Shown in pieces: positions 36,514 through 46,351 of a stretch of 64,000 bases of DNA; the first letter of the stretch is position 1, and each line of letters starts with the position of its first letter. Source of the DNA: Gemmobacter nectariphilus (lineage in GTDB: Bacteria; Pseudomonadota; Alphaproteobacteria; Rhodobacterales; Rhodobacteraceae); contig DYMU01000002.1 of NCBI GenBank assembly GCA_020721445.1, positions 1-64,000 of the forward strand, read 5' to 3'. The notes beneath the pieces were generated by a model, which did no database searches, was not told the origin of the DNA, and saw nothing but the letters and a program-made list of their open reading frames with translations. The position numbers and the translations under genes are program-made.

Positions 36514-37125
36514 TCATCGACCCCGACGCAAATAAACGTAGTAGGCCCCCGCGCCGCCATGGCGCAGGTGCGCCTCGGCCACTTGCAGGATCAGCGGACC
36601 CAGCGGTGGCAGGCGCAGCCATTGCGGCACCTGATGGCGCAGCACCCCGATGCGGGTGGGGATGGGGCCATGGTCGGGCTTGGCCTTGCCCTTGCCGGTG
36701 ATCACCAGGACCAGACGCATCCCTTGTGCATGGGCGTTCAGGATAAACCGGATCAGATCGGGGTGGGCCTCGGCCAGCGTCATGCCGTGCAGGTCAATCC
36801 GGGCCTCGGGCACCAGTTTGCCGCGCGTCATGCGGCCATAGGCCTTGGCATCCATCTGCTTGGGCGCATTGGCAAGCGCCTGCGACAGCGTGGGGGCCAG
36901 ATCATGGCCGCTGGCGGGCTTGGCCTTTTCGCCCAACCGAAACGCCATCGGCCGTTGCGGCAGAACCGGCACCACGGGTTCTTTCGGGTGAAACGGGCTG
37001 GTGTCCTTGGTTTGGTCTTTCGGGTGCAGGATCGACGTGCCGTTCGAATGCATCGGCCGCGCGGTGCGGGCCACGGCTTGCCAGATTTCCTCTTCTTCCG
37101 GGCGCAGGTTGCGGCGGCGGGCCAT
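36514..37125 (-). CDS. Smr-domain protein
   Basis: ATG 37125 (MARRRNLRPEEEEIW) starts one base after the mltA stop and gives 203 residues. A basic, Pro-rich N-terminus leads to the Smr domain with ARIDLHGMTLAEAH and LVLVITGKGKAK, followed by VPQWL and the C-terminal GAYYVYLRR. Smr domains are small nucleases or nucleic-acid binders related to the MutS2 C-terminus. It is cotranscribed with mltA. Confidence 0.9.
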   Translation of the reverse strand: MARRRNLRPEEEEIWQAVARTARPMHSNGTSILHPKDQTKDTSPFHPKEPVVPVLPQRPMAFRLGEKAKPASGHDLAPTLSQALANAPKQMDAKAYGRMTRGKLVPEARIDLHGMTLAEAHPDLIRFILNAHAQGMRLVLVITGKGKAKPDHGPIPTRIGVLRHQVPQWLRLPPLGPLILQVAEAHLRHGGAGAYYVYLRRGR

Positions 37126-37126
37126 G

Positions 37127-38158
37127 TCAGCCGTCCGACAGCATGGCATAGGCGCGGTCGATCGGCAAAAGCTGGATCAAGCGCCCACCATCCTTGATCC
37201 GCCCGGCGGCTTCACCGGCATCAAGGCCGGTGCCATAGAAAATATCCGCCCGTTGCGCACCCTTGATCGCGCCGCCGGTATCTTGCGCGATCATCAGGCG
37301 GCGAAACGGCTGCCGCCCGTCCTTTTCGATCCACACCGGCGCACCAAGCGGAACATGGTCCGGGTCGATGGCCACCGACCGCAGGCTGGTGATCGACCGG
37401 CCCATCGCGCCAATCGGGCCGCTTTCGGCGGGCAGGCGGTCCAGCACCCGGAAGAACACGAAAGACGGGTTTGAGTTCAGCAACTGGCGCCCCGCATCCG
37501 GGTTGGCGCGCACCCAGGCCTTGATATCCTGCGCCGAGACATCCGCCATCGACGCCCCGCGCCGGATCAGTTCCTGCCCGATCGACCGATAGGGATGCCC
37601 GTTCTTGCCCGCATAACCGACGCGCATCACCCGCCCGTCGGGCAGGCGGATACGGCCAGAGCCTTGAACTTGCAGGAAATACACTTCGACCGGGTCATCC
37701 AGCCAGACAAGCTCCAGCCCGCGCCCGCGCAAGACACCGGAGTCAATCGCCGCGCGGTCGTGATAGACCTGCCCCTCGGCCAACTCTGGCGGTTTGCGAT
37801 ACAGCGGATAGGCAAAGCGCGGGGTGCGGGTCAGCGATCCCTTCAGTTCCGGTTCGTAATAGCCGGTGAACAGGGCGGGCGGGGTGCCAACCAGAACCGG
37901 GCGAAACAGCAGTTCAAAAAACTGCCGGGCGGCGGCGGGGCTGGTGCCCGCATCGGCGGCAAGGTTGCAGATCGGCCGCCAGTCGGGGTCCTGCAACAGG
38001 GCGCAGGTGCTGCGAAAGGTGGCAAGTGCAGCGCTGTGGTCGTCCTGCGCCCAACCGTCAAGATCCTGAAACGACAGAACCTGCGCCGGGGCTGCTGGCG
38101 CGGCCATCAGCGCCGCACCCAGAAGAAGGCCATGTAGGGCATCGCGCAGCCGGGCCAC
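37127..38158 (-). CDS. mltA: Membrane-bound lytic murein transglycosylase A
   Basis: This 343-residue protein has a signal peptide (about 1-25, ALMAAPAAPAQ) and no obvious lipobox Cys. The MltA domain shows LFTGYYEPELKGS, the VQGSGRIRLPDGRVMRVGYAGKNG segment and the C-terminal 3D domain RSVAIDPDHVPLGAPVWI with DTGGAIKGAQRADIFYG, which holds the catalytic Asp. It cleaves peptidoglycan to 1,6-anhydro-MurNAc products, which the amgK/murU route could recycle. It follows the Tim44-like gene by about ten bases. Confidence 0.95.
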   Translation of the reverse strand: MARLRDALHGLLLGAALMAAPAAPAQVLSFQDLDGWAQDDHSAALATFRSTCALLQDPDWRPICNLAADAGTSPAAARQFFELLFRPVLVGTPPALFTGYYEPELKGSLTRTPRFAYPLYRKPPELAEGQVYHDRAAIDSGVLRGRGLELVWLDDPVEVYFLQVQGSGRIRLPDGRVMRVGYAGKNGHPYRSIGQELIRRGASMADVSAQDIKAWVRANPDAGRQLLNSNPSFVFFRVLDRLPAESGPIGAMGRSITSLRSVAIDPDHVPLGAPVWIEKDGRQPFRRLMIAQDTGGAIKGAQRADIFYGTGLDAGEAAGRIKDGGRLIQLLPIDRAYAMLSDG

Positions 38159-38167
38159 AAGGCAACC

Positions 38168-38827
38168 TTAGTCGCCGGTGGCGACAAGTTGCCAGTTCGG
38201 ATCGGCCGACCCCATCACGCGGGCAAAGGTCCAGACATCGCGCTGACGCTTGATTTCCTTCGGGTTGCCTTCGACGATCTCGCCGGCCTTGTTGCGAATG
38301 GCGGAATACAGCTCGCCGACATAGCGCACCGAAACCTCGGCGCGTTTGGTGTCACGGTCAAACGTTGCGTCTTGCAACGCCATTTCCTTCAGCCCGACAA
38401 AGGTGGCTTCAACCGTCAGACCCGCAGCCTCACGCGCATTGATGGCCTGGGCAAAGGCGGCCTCGATCTCGTCATCCAGAAACGGGCGGATCGCGTCGAG
38501 ATTGCCATGTTCAAATGCCATCAGGATCATCTCATAGGCGCCACGGGCGCCTTGCAGGAAGGTGTTCACCGAAAAACTCGGCTCGGCCATTTTCATCGCG
38601 GCAAGGGCCTTTGCGGCATTTGACCCATCGGCCACGTGATCGGTGATATCGTGATCGGCACCACCTTCGATCACCTCGAAATCGCGTTTGACGCGCGGGC
38701 GCAGTTCTTCCACCGGCACGGCAGGCTTTTCAAACCCGTCGCGGGTGCCAAGAACCGAGCGCAGCTTCAGAATCAGGAAAATGGCGATCCCGGCAAGGAC
38801 AAGCAGCTGGATCAGGGAAGAGTTCAT
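38168..38827 (-). CDS. Tim44-like domain protein
   Basis: ATG 38827 (MNSSLIQLLVLAGIAIFLILKLR) gives 219 residues with one N-terminal membrane anchor. The Tim44-like C-terminal domain has FLQGARGAYEMILMAFEHGNLDAIRPFL and later SVRYVGELYSAIRN with DVWTFARVMGSADPNW. Alphaproteobacterial members (TimA) are the bacterial relatives of mitochondrial Tim44. It diverges from fxsA and sits close to secB, so it may share an envelope-biogenesis setting. Confidence 0.9.
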   Translation of the reverse strand: MNSSLIQLLVLAGIAIFLILKLRSVLGTRDGFEKPAVPVEELRPRVKRDFEVIEGGADHDITDHVADGSNAAKALAAMKMAEPSFSVNTFLQGARGAYEMILMAFEHGNLDAIRPFLDDEIEAAFAQAINAREAAGLTVEATFVGLKEMALQDATFDRDTKRAEVSVRYVGELYSAIRNKAGEIVEGNPKEIKRQRDVWTFARVMGSADPNWQLVATGD

Positions 38828-38967
38828 GAAAAACCTCGATCGGGTATCCCGGGTGGGTCCGGGCGGCATTGCGGGTTGGTAACTGATACCATTAGCCCTT
38901 ATGTAGGGCCGAGTGGGGGATGTGTCTACCGCCCCCCCCTGCGCAATTGCCTGTGAAGGAGGCTGCA

Positions 38968-39438
38968 ATGTGGCTTTTCAGCTTGTTCCTGATCATTCCG
39001 CTGATCGAGATCGCGCTTTTCATCACGGTTGGCGGCTGGCTGACCCTGTGGCCGACGCTGGGCCTGGTGCTGCTGACCGGCATTCTTGGAACCGTCCTGA
39101 TGCGGTGGCAGGGGCTTAAGGTCTTGTCGCAACTGCGGGGCGACATGGGGCAGCTGAAAAACCCGCTGTCGCCACTGGCGCATGGCGCCTTGATCGTGGT
39201 GGCGGGTCTGCTGTTGCTGACGCCCGGATTTTTCACCGACAGCATCGGCTTTCTGCTGATGGTGCCAAGGGTGCGCAGTTTCCTGATCGCGCAGATCGGC
39301 GCGCGGGTTCAGGTGCAAAGCTTTGGCATGGCGGCGGGACCGTCCCGAACAGACGGGGTCACGGTCATTGACGGTGAATTCTTTGAGGTCGACGAAAATA
39401 CACCGCGCCGCGGCCCATCCGGCTGGACCCGGGATTGA
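38968..39438 (+). CDS. fxsA: FxsA family membrane protein
   Basis: ATG 38968 follows AAGGAGG closely and gives 156 residues. The first 100 residues hold three or four membrane segments with the family hallmarks LFLIIPLIEIALFITVGGWL and LLLLTPGFFTDSIGFLLMVP. FxsA of E. coli is linked to exclusion of phage T7 by F-plasmid PifA. Elsewhere its role is unknown. The acidic cytoplasmic tail ends GPSGWTRD. Confidence 0.92.
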   Translation: MWLFSLFLIIPLIEIALFITVGGWLTLWPTLGLVLLTGILGTVLMRWQGLKVLSQLRGDMGQLKNPLSPLAHGALIVVAGLLLLTPGFFTDSIGFLLMVPRVRSFLIAQIGARVQVQSFGMAAGPSRTDGVTVIDGEFFEVDENTPRRGPSGWTRD

Positions 39439-39499
39439 GCGGCGCGCCATGACCTGCTAGGAACCGAAGCGAAGTGTTTTCAACAGGGAAAAACTGATC

Positions 39500-40006
39500 A
39501 TGGCCGAGGAAAATGGCGCCGACGCGCAACCGCAGGCCCAGCCGCAGATCAAGATGCAGGTGCTGGCGCAATTCATTCGTGACTTGTCATTCGAAAACGC
39601 CGTCGCGCAAAAGGGCCTGACCGGCGGCGAAGTTCAGCCCGACATTCAGGTGTCGGTCAGTCTGGACGTGCGCAAGCGCCCGGCGGACCACCAGTTCGAA
39701 GTGATCCAGAAGTTCCGCGTCACCTCGAAGAACCGCGCCACCAATGACACGCTGTTCCTGTTGGAAGTCGATTATGGCGGCATCTTCCACGTCGAAGGCG
39801 TGCCGGAAGAACAGATGCACCCGTTCTTGTTGATCGAGTGTCCGCGCCTGTTGTTTCCGTTCATCCGGCGGATCATTTCCGACGTGACGCGCGACGGTGG
39901 CTTCCCGCCGCTGAACATCGACACGGTGGATTACCTGGCGCTGTATCGTCAGGAACTGGCGCGGCGCGCCCAGCAGGCACAGGCCGAAACCGCCCATCCG
40001 AACTGA
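39500..40006 (+). CDS. secB: Protein-export chaperone SecB
   Basis: The 168-residue protein has a Gln/Pro-rich N-terminus, then IRDLSFENA, the FLLEVDYGGIFHVEG strand and IECPRLLFPFIRRIISDVTRDGGFPPLNIDTVDYLALY, typical of SecB. It holds exported proteins unfolded and passes them to SecA. It precedes a bidirectional terminator shared with dnaQ. Confidence 0.97.
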   Translation: MAEENGADAQPQAQPQIKMQVLAQFIRDLSFENAVAQKGLTGGEVQPDIQVSVSLDVRKRPADHQFEVIQKFRVTSKNRATNDTLFLLEVDYGGIFHVEGVPEEQMHPFLLIECPRLLFPFIRRIISDVTRDGGFPPLNIDTVDYLALYRQELARRAQQAQAETAHPN

Positions 40007-40009
40007 CTG

Positions 40010-40038
40010 AAAAGGCCGATCCTCTGGGTCGGCCTTTT
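40010..40038. terminator. Bidirectional terminator between secB and dnaQ
   Basis: AAAAGGCCGA (40010-40019) and TCGGCCTTTT (40029-40038) form a 10-bp stem with a 9-base loop. The T-runs on both strands suit the convergent secB and dnaQ transcripts. Confidence 0.85.
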
Positions 40039-40042
40039 GCTT

Positions 40043-40744
40043 TCAAAGACGCTTTTTCCAGATCGCAGCCTCGCCCAGCTTGGCAACAAATGCAGCATGG
40101 GCGGCGGTTTCGTCTTCGGTCATCCGGGGGGACAGCGGCACCGGGCGTGGACGCGGGCGCCAGTCCTGCGACAGGCCGGATGCGCCGTCTTGTCGCGGGT
40201 TGGTGCTGGCGGCGGACAAGGCAAAGTCAGGCTGTCGGCCGCCCACAAGTTCCAGATAGACTTCGGCCAAAATCTCGGAATCAAGCAGCGCGCCGTGCTT
40301 TTCGCGGGCAGAGTTATCGACCCCAAAGCGGCGGCACAGCGCATCCAGCGATGCAGGTGAGCCCGGATATTTTTGCCGGGCAATCAGCAGGGTATCGGTG
40401 GCACGGTGCAGGGGAAGGACGGGCAGTCCGGCACGCTGCAGCTCATGGTTCAGGAACTTCATGTCGAAGGCGGCATTGTGGATCACAAGCTGTGCCTCTC
40501 CGATAAACTGCAAAAACGCCGTGCCAATCGTGCTGAACACCGGCTTGTCGCGCAGAAAGTCATCGCCAAGGCCATGCACGTCGAACGCGTCTTTCGGCAT
40601 GGCGCGTTCGGGGTTGATGTATTGATGATAGGTGCGGCCCGTGGGCAGGTGGTTGAACAATTCCACAGCACCGATTTCCACGATGCGGTGGCCTTCGGAC
40701 GGCTCAAACCCGGTGGTTTCTGTATCAAGGACAATTTCACGCAT
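40043..40744 (-). CDS. dnaQ: DNA polymerase III epsilon subunit
   Basis: The 233-residue proofreading exonuclease shows the DEDDh motifs: ExoI VLDTETTGFEP, ExoII VIHNAAFDMKFL and ExoIII REKHGALLDSEILAEVYLEL. A C-terminal tail probably binds the alpha subunit. Its start overlaps coaE by eight bases in the operon maf-aroE-coaE-dnaQ beside the origin, the order also seen in Caulobacter. Confidence 0.97.
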   Translation of the reverse strand: MREIVLDTETTGFEPSEGHRIVEIGAVELFNHLPTGRTYHQYINPERAMPKDAFDVHGLGDDFLRDKPVFSTIGTAFLQFIGEAQLVIHNAAFDMKFLNHELQRAGLPVLPLHRATDTLLIARQKYPGSPASLDALCRRFGVDNSAREKHGALLDSEILAEVYLELVGGRQPDFALSAASTNPRQDGASGLSQDWRPRPRPVPLSPRMTEDETAAHAAFVAKLGEAAIWKKRL

Positions 40745-41327
40745 GCAGGCCCCGGATATAGCGGATCAGTGCCTGCACATAGGCACGGGTCTGGTCGATG
40801 GACAGGGTTTCGACGATATGGTTGGCGCGCGCGCGCTTTTCGGCATCCGGCATCTGGCGCGACAGGATCAGCGCGAATTGCGCCTCCGTCATGCCGGGGC
40901 GTGACAGAACACGCTGGCGTTGCACAGCGGCAGGCGCGGTGACCAGAAGCGTGGCATCCATCCCAGCGTTGCCGCCCGTTTCAAACAGCAAGGGAATATC
41001 GAACACCGCAAGATCAGAGACGTATTTTTGGGCAAAGGCCGCGCGGTCGGCGGCCACAAGCGGGTGAACCACGGCTTCCAGACGGCCCAGGGCGGCCGGG
41101 TCGGCGGCAATGGCGGCGCGCAGGGCGGCGCGGTCAATAGCACCATCCGACAGCGCTGCGGGGAAAAGCGCGGCCACGGCGGCAACCGCCGCGCCCCCGG
41201 CGGCATAGGCGCGGTGCACGGCGGCATCGGCATCCCAGACCGGAACGCCTTCGGCGGCAAACAGCGCTGCCGTGGTGCTTTTGCCCATGCCGATAGACCC
41301 GGTCATGCCAAGGCGAAACACCGTCAT
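40737..41327 (-). CDS. coaE: Dephospho-CoA kinase
   Basis: CoaE carries out the last step of CoA synthesis. The 196-residue protein has the P-loop LGMTGSIGMGKST, the VWDADAAVHRAY segment, HPLVAADRAAF and the VFDIPLLFETGG strand. It overlaps aroE upstream by ATGA and dnaQ downstream. Confidence 0.96.
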   Translation of the reverse strand: MTVFRLGMTGSIGMGKSTTAALFAAEGVPVWDADAAVHRAYAAGGAAVAAVAALFPAALSDGAIDRAALRAAIAADPAALGRLEAVVHPLVAADRAAFAQKYVSDLAVFDIPLLFETGGNAGMDATLLVTAPAAVQRQRVLSRPGMTEAQFALILSRQMPDAEKRARANHIVETLSIDQTRAYVQALIRYIRGLHA

Positions 41328-42163
41328 GCCGACAGAACCGCCCGGCGGGTGGCGTCATCGACCTGTGGTCGCTGGCCAAACCAGCGTTCAAAGCCGGGGG
41401 CGGCCTGATGCAGCAACATGCCCAGACCATCAACCACCGTGCAGCCCTTTTCCTGCGCTTCGATCAGGAATTGCGTCATCAGCGGCGCATAGACCAGATC
41501 GGTAACCACCGCGCGGGGGTTCAGGCCATCCAGCGGCACCCGAAACTCGGGCTTGCCGGTCATGCCCAGCGAGGTGGTGTTGACCACTGTCGTGGCCCCG
41601 TCCAGCATGTTGGCGGCTTGCACCCATTCGCTGACGATCAGCTTGGCACCTAAGTCTGAGCGCAATGCCTCGGCCCGCGGGCGCGTGCGGTTGGCGATGC
41701 GGATCTCGGGCACGCCGACCTCAATCAGCGCCGCAACCACGGCCCGCGCAGCACCACCAGCCCCAAAGACCACCGCCGGGCCACTGCCGGGCTGCCAGTG
41801 CGGCGCATTCTGGCGCAGGTTCGCGATGAAACCCGCACCATCGGTGTTGTCGGCCTGAATCCGGCCATCCTTGCGAAAGATCAGCGTGTTGGCAGCGCCG
41901 ATAAGGGCGGCGCGGTCGGTGACGACATCGGCGATCTGCAGGATCGCTTCCTTGTGGGGAATGGTGATGTTGACACCGACAAACCCCATCAGCGGCAGGG
42001 TCTGCAACACATGGGCAAGGTCGGTTGGGGAGACATCAAGCGGCACGTAATGGCCCCGGATGCCATAGCGTTGCAGCCAGTAACCATGCAGCGCCGGAGA
42101 CCGGCTGTGCGCGATCGGGTGGCCGATGACACCGGCAAGGGGGATGCGGGGATGATCTGTCAT
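41324..42163 (-). CDS. aroE: Shikimate dehydrogenase
   Basis: AroE reduces 3-dehydroshikimate with NADPH in aromatic amino acid synthesis. The 279-residue protein has [28 protein letters not shown] with the catalytic Lys, DNTDGAGF, the NADP fold [15 protein letters not shown] and the RTRPRAEAL loop. It overlaps maf by four bases. Confidence 0.97.
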   Translation of the reverse strand: MTDHPRIPLAGVIGHPIAHSRSPALHGYWLQRYGIRGHYVPLDVSPTDLAHVLQTLPLMGFVGVNITIPHKEAILQIADVVTDRAALIGAANTLIFRKDGRIQADNTDGAGFIANLRQNAPHWQPGSGPAVVFGAGGAARAVVAALIEVGVPEIRIANRTRPRAEALRSDLGAKLIVSEWVQAANMLDGATTVVNTTSLGMTGKPEFRVPLDGLNPRAVVTDLVYAPLMTQFLIEAQEKGCTVVDGLGMLLHQAAPGFERWFGQRPQVDDATRRAVLSA

Positions 42164-42753
42164 GTCGGGATGCTGCCTCTGTCGCCCAGATAGCCCAAAA
42201 GCGGCAAAAGGGGAAGTCCGAGCACCGTGAAGTAGTCACCTTCGATGGCAGAAAACAGCCGCGCGCCTTCCTCCTCCAGCTTGTAACCGCCCAGGCTGTG
42301 GCGGATGCTGGACCAGTTGCGATCAACATAATCCGCCAGATAGGCATCTGACAGCGGCCGCATGGTCAGGCGTGCCTCGGCGGTGTGACGCCAGATCGGC
42401 CGGGCATGATGATACAGCACGGCGGCCGACAACAGACTGTGCGTTTGCCCGCGCAGGCGGTGCAGTTGTGACAGCGCATCCTGGGGGCTTTCGGGTTTTG
42501 CCCATACATCGGCCTTGAAAGCCAGCACCTGATCGCAGCCCAGAACAAGATCATCGGGGCGGTTTTCTGCGACCTTGCGGGCCTTCATCTCGGCCAGGGT
42601 ATCGGCGATGTCTGCTGGCGGCGCGGCCTCGGCCTGAAGTGCCCGACGAATGCTGTCTTCATCCACACGCGCGGGGATGGCCATGACCGCAACGCCCGCG
42701 GCTTGCAGCAGGCGGATACGGATGTGGGATGCAGAGGCAAGGATCAGTGTCAT
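42160..42753 (-). CDS. maf: Maf-type nucleoside triphosphate pyrophosphatase
   Basis: Maf proteins hydrolyse non-canonical or excess nucleoside triphosphates to monophosphates. The 197-residue product opens [18 protein letters not shown], has [10 protein letters not shown] and [10 protein letters not shown], and [20 protein letters not shown] near the C-terminus. It is the first gene of the maf-aroE-coaE-dnaQ operon and its start borders the predicted origin. Confidence 0.9.
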   Translation of the reverse strand: MTLILASASHIRIRLLQAAGVAVMAIPARVDEDSIRRALQAEAAPPADIADTLAEMKARKVAENRPDDLVLGCDQVLAFKADVWAKPESPQDALSQLHRLRGQTHSLLSAAVLYHHARPIWRHTAEARLTMRPLSDAYLADYVDRNWSSIRHSLGGYKLEEEGARLFSAIEGDYFTVLGLPLLPLLGYLGDRGSIPT

Positions 42754-43171
42754 CGGTCATAAGAACCTTGTGGGTAAACGCGGTTTGTTCTTGGGTCGGG
42801 TTGTGTGGGCCAGAGGGTGCCGCGCGCAGAAGGTGCCGGCCTGCGCTGATATGTCAACAGCGCCAAAACAGATATCCCGATGTGCGCGAGTTTTGATCGG
42901 GGTTGTGGGCCACTGGGTTGCGGCGATGGTTAAAGGGGTGGCCTGTGCGCTTTCGGTGACCGGACACTTTTCCTTTACCGTATGTTTTTGTTACATTTAA
43001 ATTAACTTATCCACTGATCGTACTACTTTTCCACCAGGTTATCCCAGCGCCCCGTAATGTGGAGAAGTGTCGTGATGATCCGGGATAGCCTGTTCTCCAC
43101 AAGACCTACATCATCATTCCCTTTTTCTTTCTCTTTTTATAAAGAAGGGTCAAACGAAAGGTAGGGGCACG
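42754..43171. other. Predicted chromosomal replication origin (oriC)
   Basis: This 418-bp gap between maf and hemJ has no gene. Near-consensus DnaA boxes, each one mismatch from TTATCCACA, are TTACCCACA (minus, 42769-42777), TTATCCACT (43007-43015), TTCTCCACA (minus, 43058-43066) and TTCTCCACA (43093-43101). Weaker matches lie at 43027-43035 and 43039-43047. An AT-rich stretch at about 42967-43010 could be the unwinding element. Position supports the call: maf-aroE-coaE-dnaQ on one side, and rho-mnmE-mnmG-rsmG-parAB with parS sites on the other, as around alphaproteobacterial origins. Confidence 0.7.
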
Positions 43172-43621
43172 ATGGGCGGTTATCTGGTCGAGTGGTATCC
43201 TTGGATCAAATCGATGCATGTGGTGTCTGTTTTGGCTTGGATGGCCGGGCTGTTCTATCTGCCACGCCTGTTTGTGTATCATGTCGAAGTCGTAGAGACG
43301 GGCAGTGGCACGGATGAGCTGTTTCAGACAATGGAACGACGATTGTTGCACGCGATCATGAACCCGGCGATGATCTCGACTTGGATTTTCGGGCTGGCCT
43401 TGGTGTTTACCCCGGGCATTGTGGATTGGACGATGGTGTGGCCCTGGCTGAAAGGGGCATCGATTCTGGCAATGACATGGTTTCACATGTGGCTTGCCGG
43501 ACGCCGCAAGGATTTTGTCACGGCGAGTAACACGCGCAGCGGGCGAAGCTATCGGATGATGAACGAACTGCCGACGATCTTGATGCTGGTCATCGTGTTC
43601 TCGGTGATTGTGAAGTTCTGA
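43172..43621 (+). CDS. hemJ: Protoporphyrinogen oxidase HemJ
   Basis: This 149-residue membrane protein has four hydrophobic helices and the HemJ signatures [27 protein letters not shown] with conserved His and Arg, and [11 protein letters not shown]. HemJ oxidises protoporphyrinogen IX in most alphaproteobacteria that lack HemG/HemY-type oxidases. It is the first gene to the right of the origin and lies about 120 bases ahead of rho. Confidence 0.93.
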   Translation: MGGYLVEWYPWIKSMHVVSVLAWMAGLFYLPRLFVYHVEVVETGSGTDELFQTMERRLLHAIMNPAMISTWIFGLALVFTPGIVDWTMVWPWLKGASILAMTWFHMWLAGRRKDFVTASNTRSGRSYRMMNELPTILMLVIVFSVIVKF

Positions 43622-43742
43622 TTTCTTGACATTTGCAGTCTGGGCGCATAATGCAGCGCGGGTAATGCCGTCCGGCACTTGCCTTCCCCCTGATCATTTT
43701 GTGCAGACCCTGCGTGCAGCGGGGCATGTCAAGGACCATTCG

Positions 43743-45014
43743 ATGACCGTTGAACGCTTGAACCTGTCTGATCTGAAAGCCAAGACACCTGCCGATCTGC
43801 TGGCGATGGCGGAAGAGTGGGAGATTGAAAACGCCCCCAGCATGCGCAAGGGCGAGATGATGTTCCAGATCTTGAAGGAACATGCCGAGGAAGGCTTTGA
43901 GATCGGTGGCGATGGTGTTCTGGAGTGTTTGCAGGACGGATTTGGCTTCCTTCGCAGCCCTTCGGCGAACTATCTGCCGGGGCCGGACGACATTTATGTC
44001 AGCCCGGAAATGATTAGACAGTTTTCTTTGCGAACTGGCGATTCGATTGAAGGGGTTATCCAGGCCCCGCGGGACAATGAGCGCTATTTTAGTCTGGTGA
44101 AGGCGACAAAGATCAACTTTGACGACCCGGAACGGGCACGGCACAAGGTGCATTTTGACAACCTGACGCCGCTGTATCCGGATGAGCGCTTGAAGATGGA
44201 GGTCGAAGATCCGACCGTCAAGGACCGATCAGCGCGGATCATTGATCTGGTCTGTCCGATCGGCAAGGGTCAACGGGCACTGATCGTGGCACCGCCGCGC
44301 ACCGGCAAGACGGTGCTGTTGCAAAACATTGCCCATTCGGTGGCCACCAACCATCCGGAATGTTATCTGATTGTCCTGCTGATTGATGAACGGCCGGAAG
44401 AGGTGACGGACATGCAGCGCAGCGTCAGAGGTGAGGTTGTGTCGTCGACTTTTGACGAGCCGGCAACACGGCATGTGGCGGTTGCCGAAATGGTGATCGA
44501 AAAGGCCAAGCGGTTGGTGGAGCACAAGCGCGATGTGGTGATCTTGCTTGATTCGATCACGCGCCTGGGTCGGGCCTTCAACACGGTGGTGCCGTCCTCG
44601 GGCAAGGTGTTGACCGGGGGTGTGGATGCCAATGCCTTGCAGCGGCCCAAGCGGTTCTTTGGCGCTGCGCGGAACATTGAAGAGGGTGGGTCGCTGACCA
44701 TTATCGCCACCGCCCTGATCGATACCGGCAGCCGGATGGATGAGGTGATCTTTGAAGAATTCAAAGGGACCGGCAACAGCGAGATCGTGCTGGATCGCAA
44801 AGTGGCCGACAAGCGTGTGTTCCCGGCGATTGACATTCTGAAGTCAGGGACGCGGAAGGAAGACCTGCTGGTCGAAAAGACCGATTTGCAGAAAACCTAT
44901 GTCTTGCGGCGTATTCTGAACCCGATGGGGACGACCGACGCGATTGAATTCCTGATCTCGAAGCTGAAGCAGACCAAGTCGAATTCGGAGTTCTTCGAGT
45001 CAATGAACACCTGA
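43743..45014 (+). CDS. rho: Transcription termination factor Rho
   Basis: ATG 43743 ([11 protein letters not shown]) gives 423 residues, the usual length; the longer open frame upstream has no support. An N-terminal Rho domain precedes the RNA-binding cold-shock-like fold with [23 protein letters not shown]. The ATPase has Walker [28 protein letters not shown], the Q-loop and [15 protein letters not shown]. It is a hexameric RNA helicase that ends untranslated transcripts. Confidence 0.98.
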   Translation: MTVERLNLSDLKAKTPADLLAMAEEWEIENAPSMRKGEMMFQILKEHAEEGFEIGGDGVLECLQDGFGFLRSPSANYLPGPDDIYVSPEMIRQFSLRTGDSIEGVIQAPRDNERYFSLVKATKINFDDPERARHKVHFDNLTPLYPDERLKMEVEDPTVKDRSARIIDLVCPIGKGQRALIVAPPRTGKTVLLQNIAHSVATNHPECYLIVLLIDERPEEVTDMQRSVRGEVVSSTFDEPATRHVAVAEMVIEKAKRLVEHKRDVVILLDSITRLGRAFNTVVPSSGKVLTGGVDANALQRPKRFFGAARNIEEGGSLTIIATALIDTGSRMDEVIFEEFKGTGNSEIVLDRKVADKRVFPAIDILKSGTRKEDLLVEKTDLQKTYVLRRILNPMGTTDAIEFLISKLKQTKSNSEFFESMNT

Positions 45015-45042
45015 TCGCGCAAAATCGGTGTGAAGGTGGGCG

Positions 45043-46332
45043 ATGATGACTGAGACCATTTTCGCGCTGGCCACAGCGCGGGGCAAAGCAGGTGTTGCCG
45101 TCATTCGCATATCGGGACCTTGCGCTGTAGCCGCCGCTGCATCGCTTGGGGCGGTGGGACTTGAGCCGCGCCGGGCAGCTTTGCGTCGGCTGGTGCTGCG
45201 CGGGGATGTGCTGGATGACGCTTTGGTGCTGCACTTTCCCAAAGGCGCAAGTTTCACGGGTGAAGATGTCGTTGAAATTCAGGCGCATGGCAGTGTGTCG
45301 GTGGTGGCGGCTTTGCTTTCGGCCCTTGGGTCAATGCCCGGCCTGCGCATGGCCGAGCCGGGTGAGTTTACCCGTCGGGCGCTGGAAAACGGCAGGTTGG
45401 ATCTGACACAGGTTGAAGGGCTTGCAGACCTGATCGACGCGGAAACCGAAAGTCAGCGCAAGCAGGCGCAAAGGGTGTTGTCGGGTGCTTTGGGCGCTCG
45501 GGTGGAAACTTGGCGGCAGGATCTGATTCGTGCAGCCGCCCTGATTGAGGCCGTGATAGATTTTGTTGACGAAGACGTGCCGGTGGATGTGACCCTTGAG
45601 GTGCGGGCGGTGCTCGATCGATTGATCGCTGCGTTTCGGTCGGAGTTGCAGGCGGGAAAGGTGGCAGAGCGCATCAGGGTTGGCTTTGAGGTTGCAATCG
45701 TTGGCAGCCCAAATGTTGGTAAATCAAGCCTTATCAATGTGTTATCGGGTAGAGAGGCCGCTATCACCTCGGCGATCGCGGGCACGACGCGGGACGTGAT
45801 TGAAGTCAGGATGGACATTGGCGGCTTTGCTGTCACGTTGTTGGATACGGCGGGTTTGCGCGAAACCGAGGATGAAATCGAGAAGTTGGGCATCGCCCGG
45901 GCAAAAGAGCGGGCGATGATGGCGGATTTGCGGATTGTCTTGCTGGACCCGCACGAAGAACGGCCGCAGGTTGGGCTGGACAGTCGCGACATTGTGGTGT
46001 GGTCGAAGGCGGATTTGGTCCAGCGCCCTGCGGCGATTTCCAGCAAGACCGGGCTGGGTCTGGATTGGCTTTTGGCAGAGGTTGAGCGCCGTTTATCCAG
46101 TATGAATGCTGACAGCGGACTCATCATACGGGAGCGTCACAGGATCGCGATAGAGAGGGCGCTTGGAGCTTTGGAACTGGCGCAAGGGATGCTAACGAGT
46201 CATAGTGAGGCGCTGGAATTGGTGGCCGCTGACCTGAGAGACGCATTGTCACATCTTGAGCTGTTGGTCGGCAAGGTCCATGTCGAAGTCTTGCTGGACG
46301 AAATCTTCGCTAGCTTCTGTATCGGAAAGTAG
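45043..46332 (+). CDS. mnmE: tRNA modification GTPase MnmE
   Basis: The 429-residue protein has an N-terminal tetrahydrofolate-binding domain ([21 protein letters not shown]), a helical domain split by the G domain (G1 [13 protein letters not shown]3 [10 protein letters not shown]) and the terminal CIGK. With MnmG it modifies wobble uridines to cmnm5U. It lies between rho and mnmG, with only two bases to the annotated mnmG open frame. Confidence 0.97.
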   Translation: MMTETIFALATARGKAGVAVIRISGPCAVAAAASLGAVGLEPRRAALRRLVLRGDVLDDALVLHFPKGASFTGEDVVEIQAHGSVSVVAALLSALGSMPGLRMAEPGEFTRRALENGRLDLTQVEGLADLIDAETESQRKQAQRVLSGALGARVETWRQDLIRAAALIEAVIDFVDEDVPVDVTLEVRAVLDRLIAAFRSELQAGKVAERIRVGFEVAIVGSPNVGKSSLINVLSGREAAITSAIAGTTRDVIEVRMDIGGFAVTLLDTAGLRETEDEIEKLGIARAKERAMMADLRIVLLDPHEERPQVGLDSRDIVVWSKADLVQRPAAISSKTGLGLDWLLAEVERRLSSMNADSGLIIRERHRIAIERALGALELAQGMLTSHSEALELVAADLRDALSHLELLVGKVHVEVLLDEIFASFCIGK

Positions 46333-46335
46333 GAG

Positions 46336-46351
46336 TGTTTCACGTGAAACA
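46336..46351. other. parS site 1 (TGTTTCACGTGAAACA) at the start of mnmG
   Basis: A perfect 16-bp palindrome identical to the bacterial parS consensus bound by chromosomal ParB. It covers the spacer and start codon of mnmG. ParB would load here and spread to form the partition complex pulled by ParA. Two more exact copies lie at 48239 and 51785. Confidence 0.9.

Noticed and set aside
43626-43742. 39-codon N-terminal extension of Rho
   Set aside because: Known Rho proteins of this group begin at the [11 protein letters not shown] position, and the extension has no similarity and no ribosome site.
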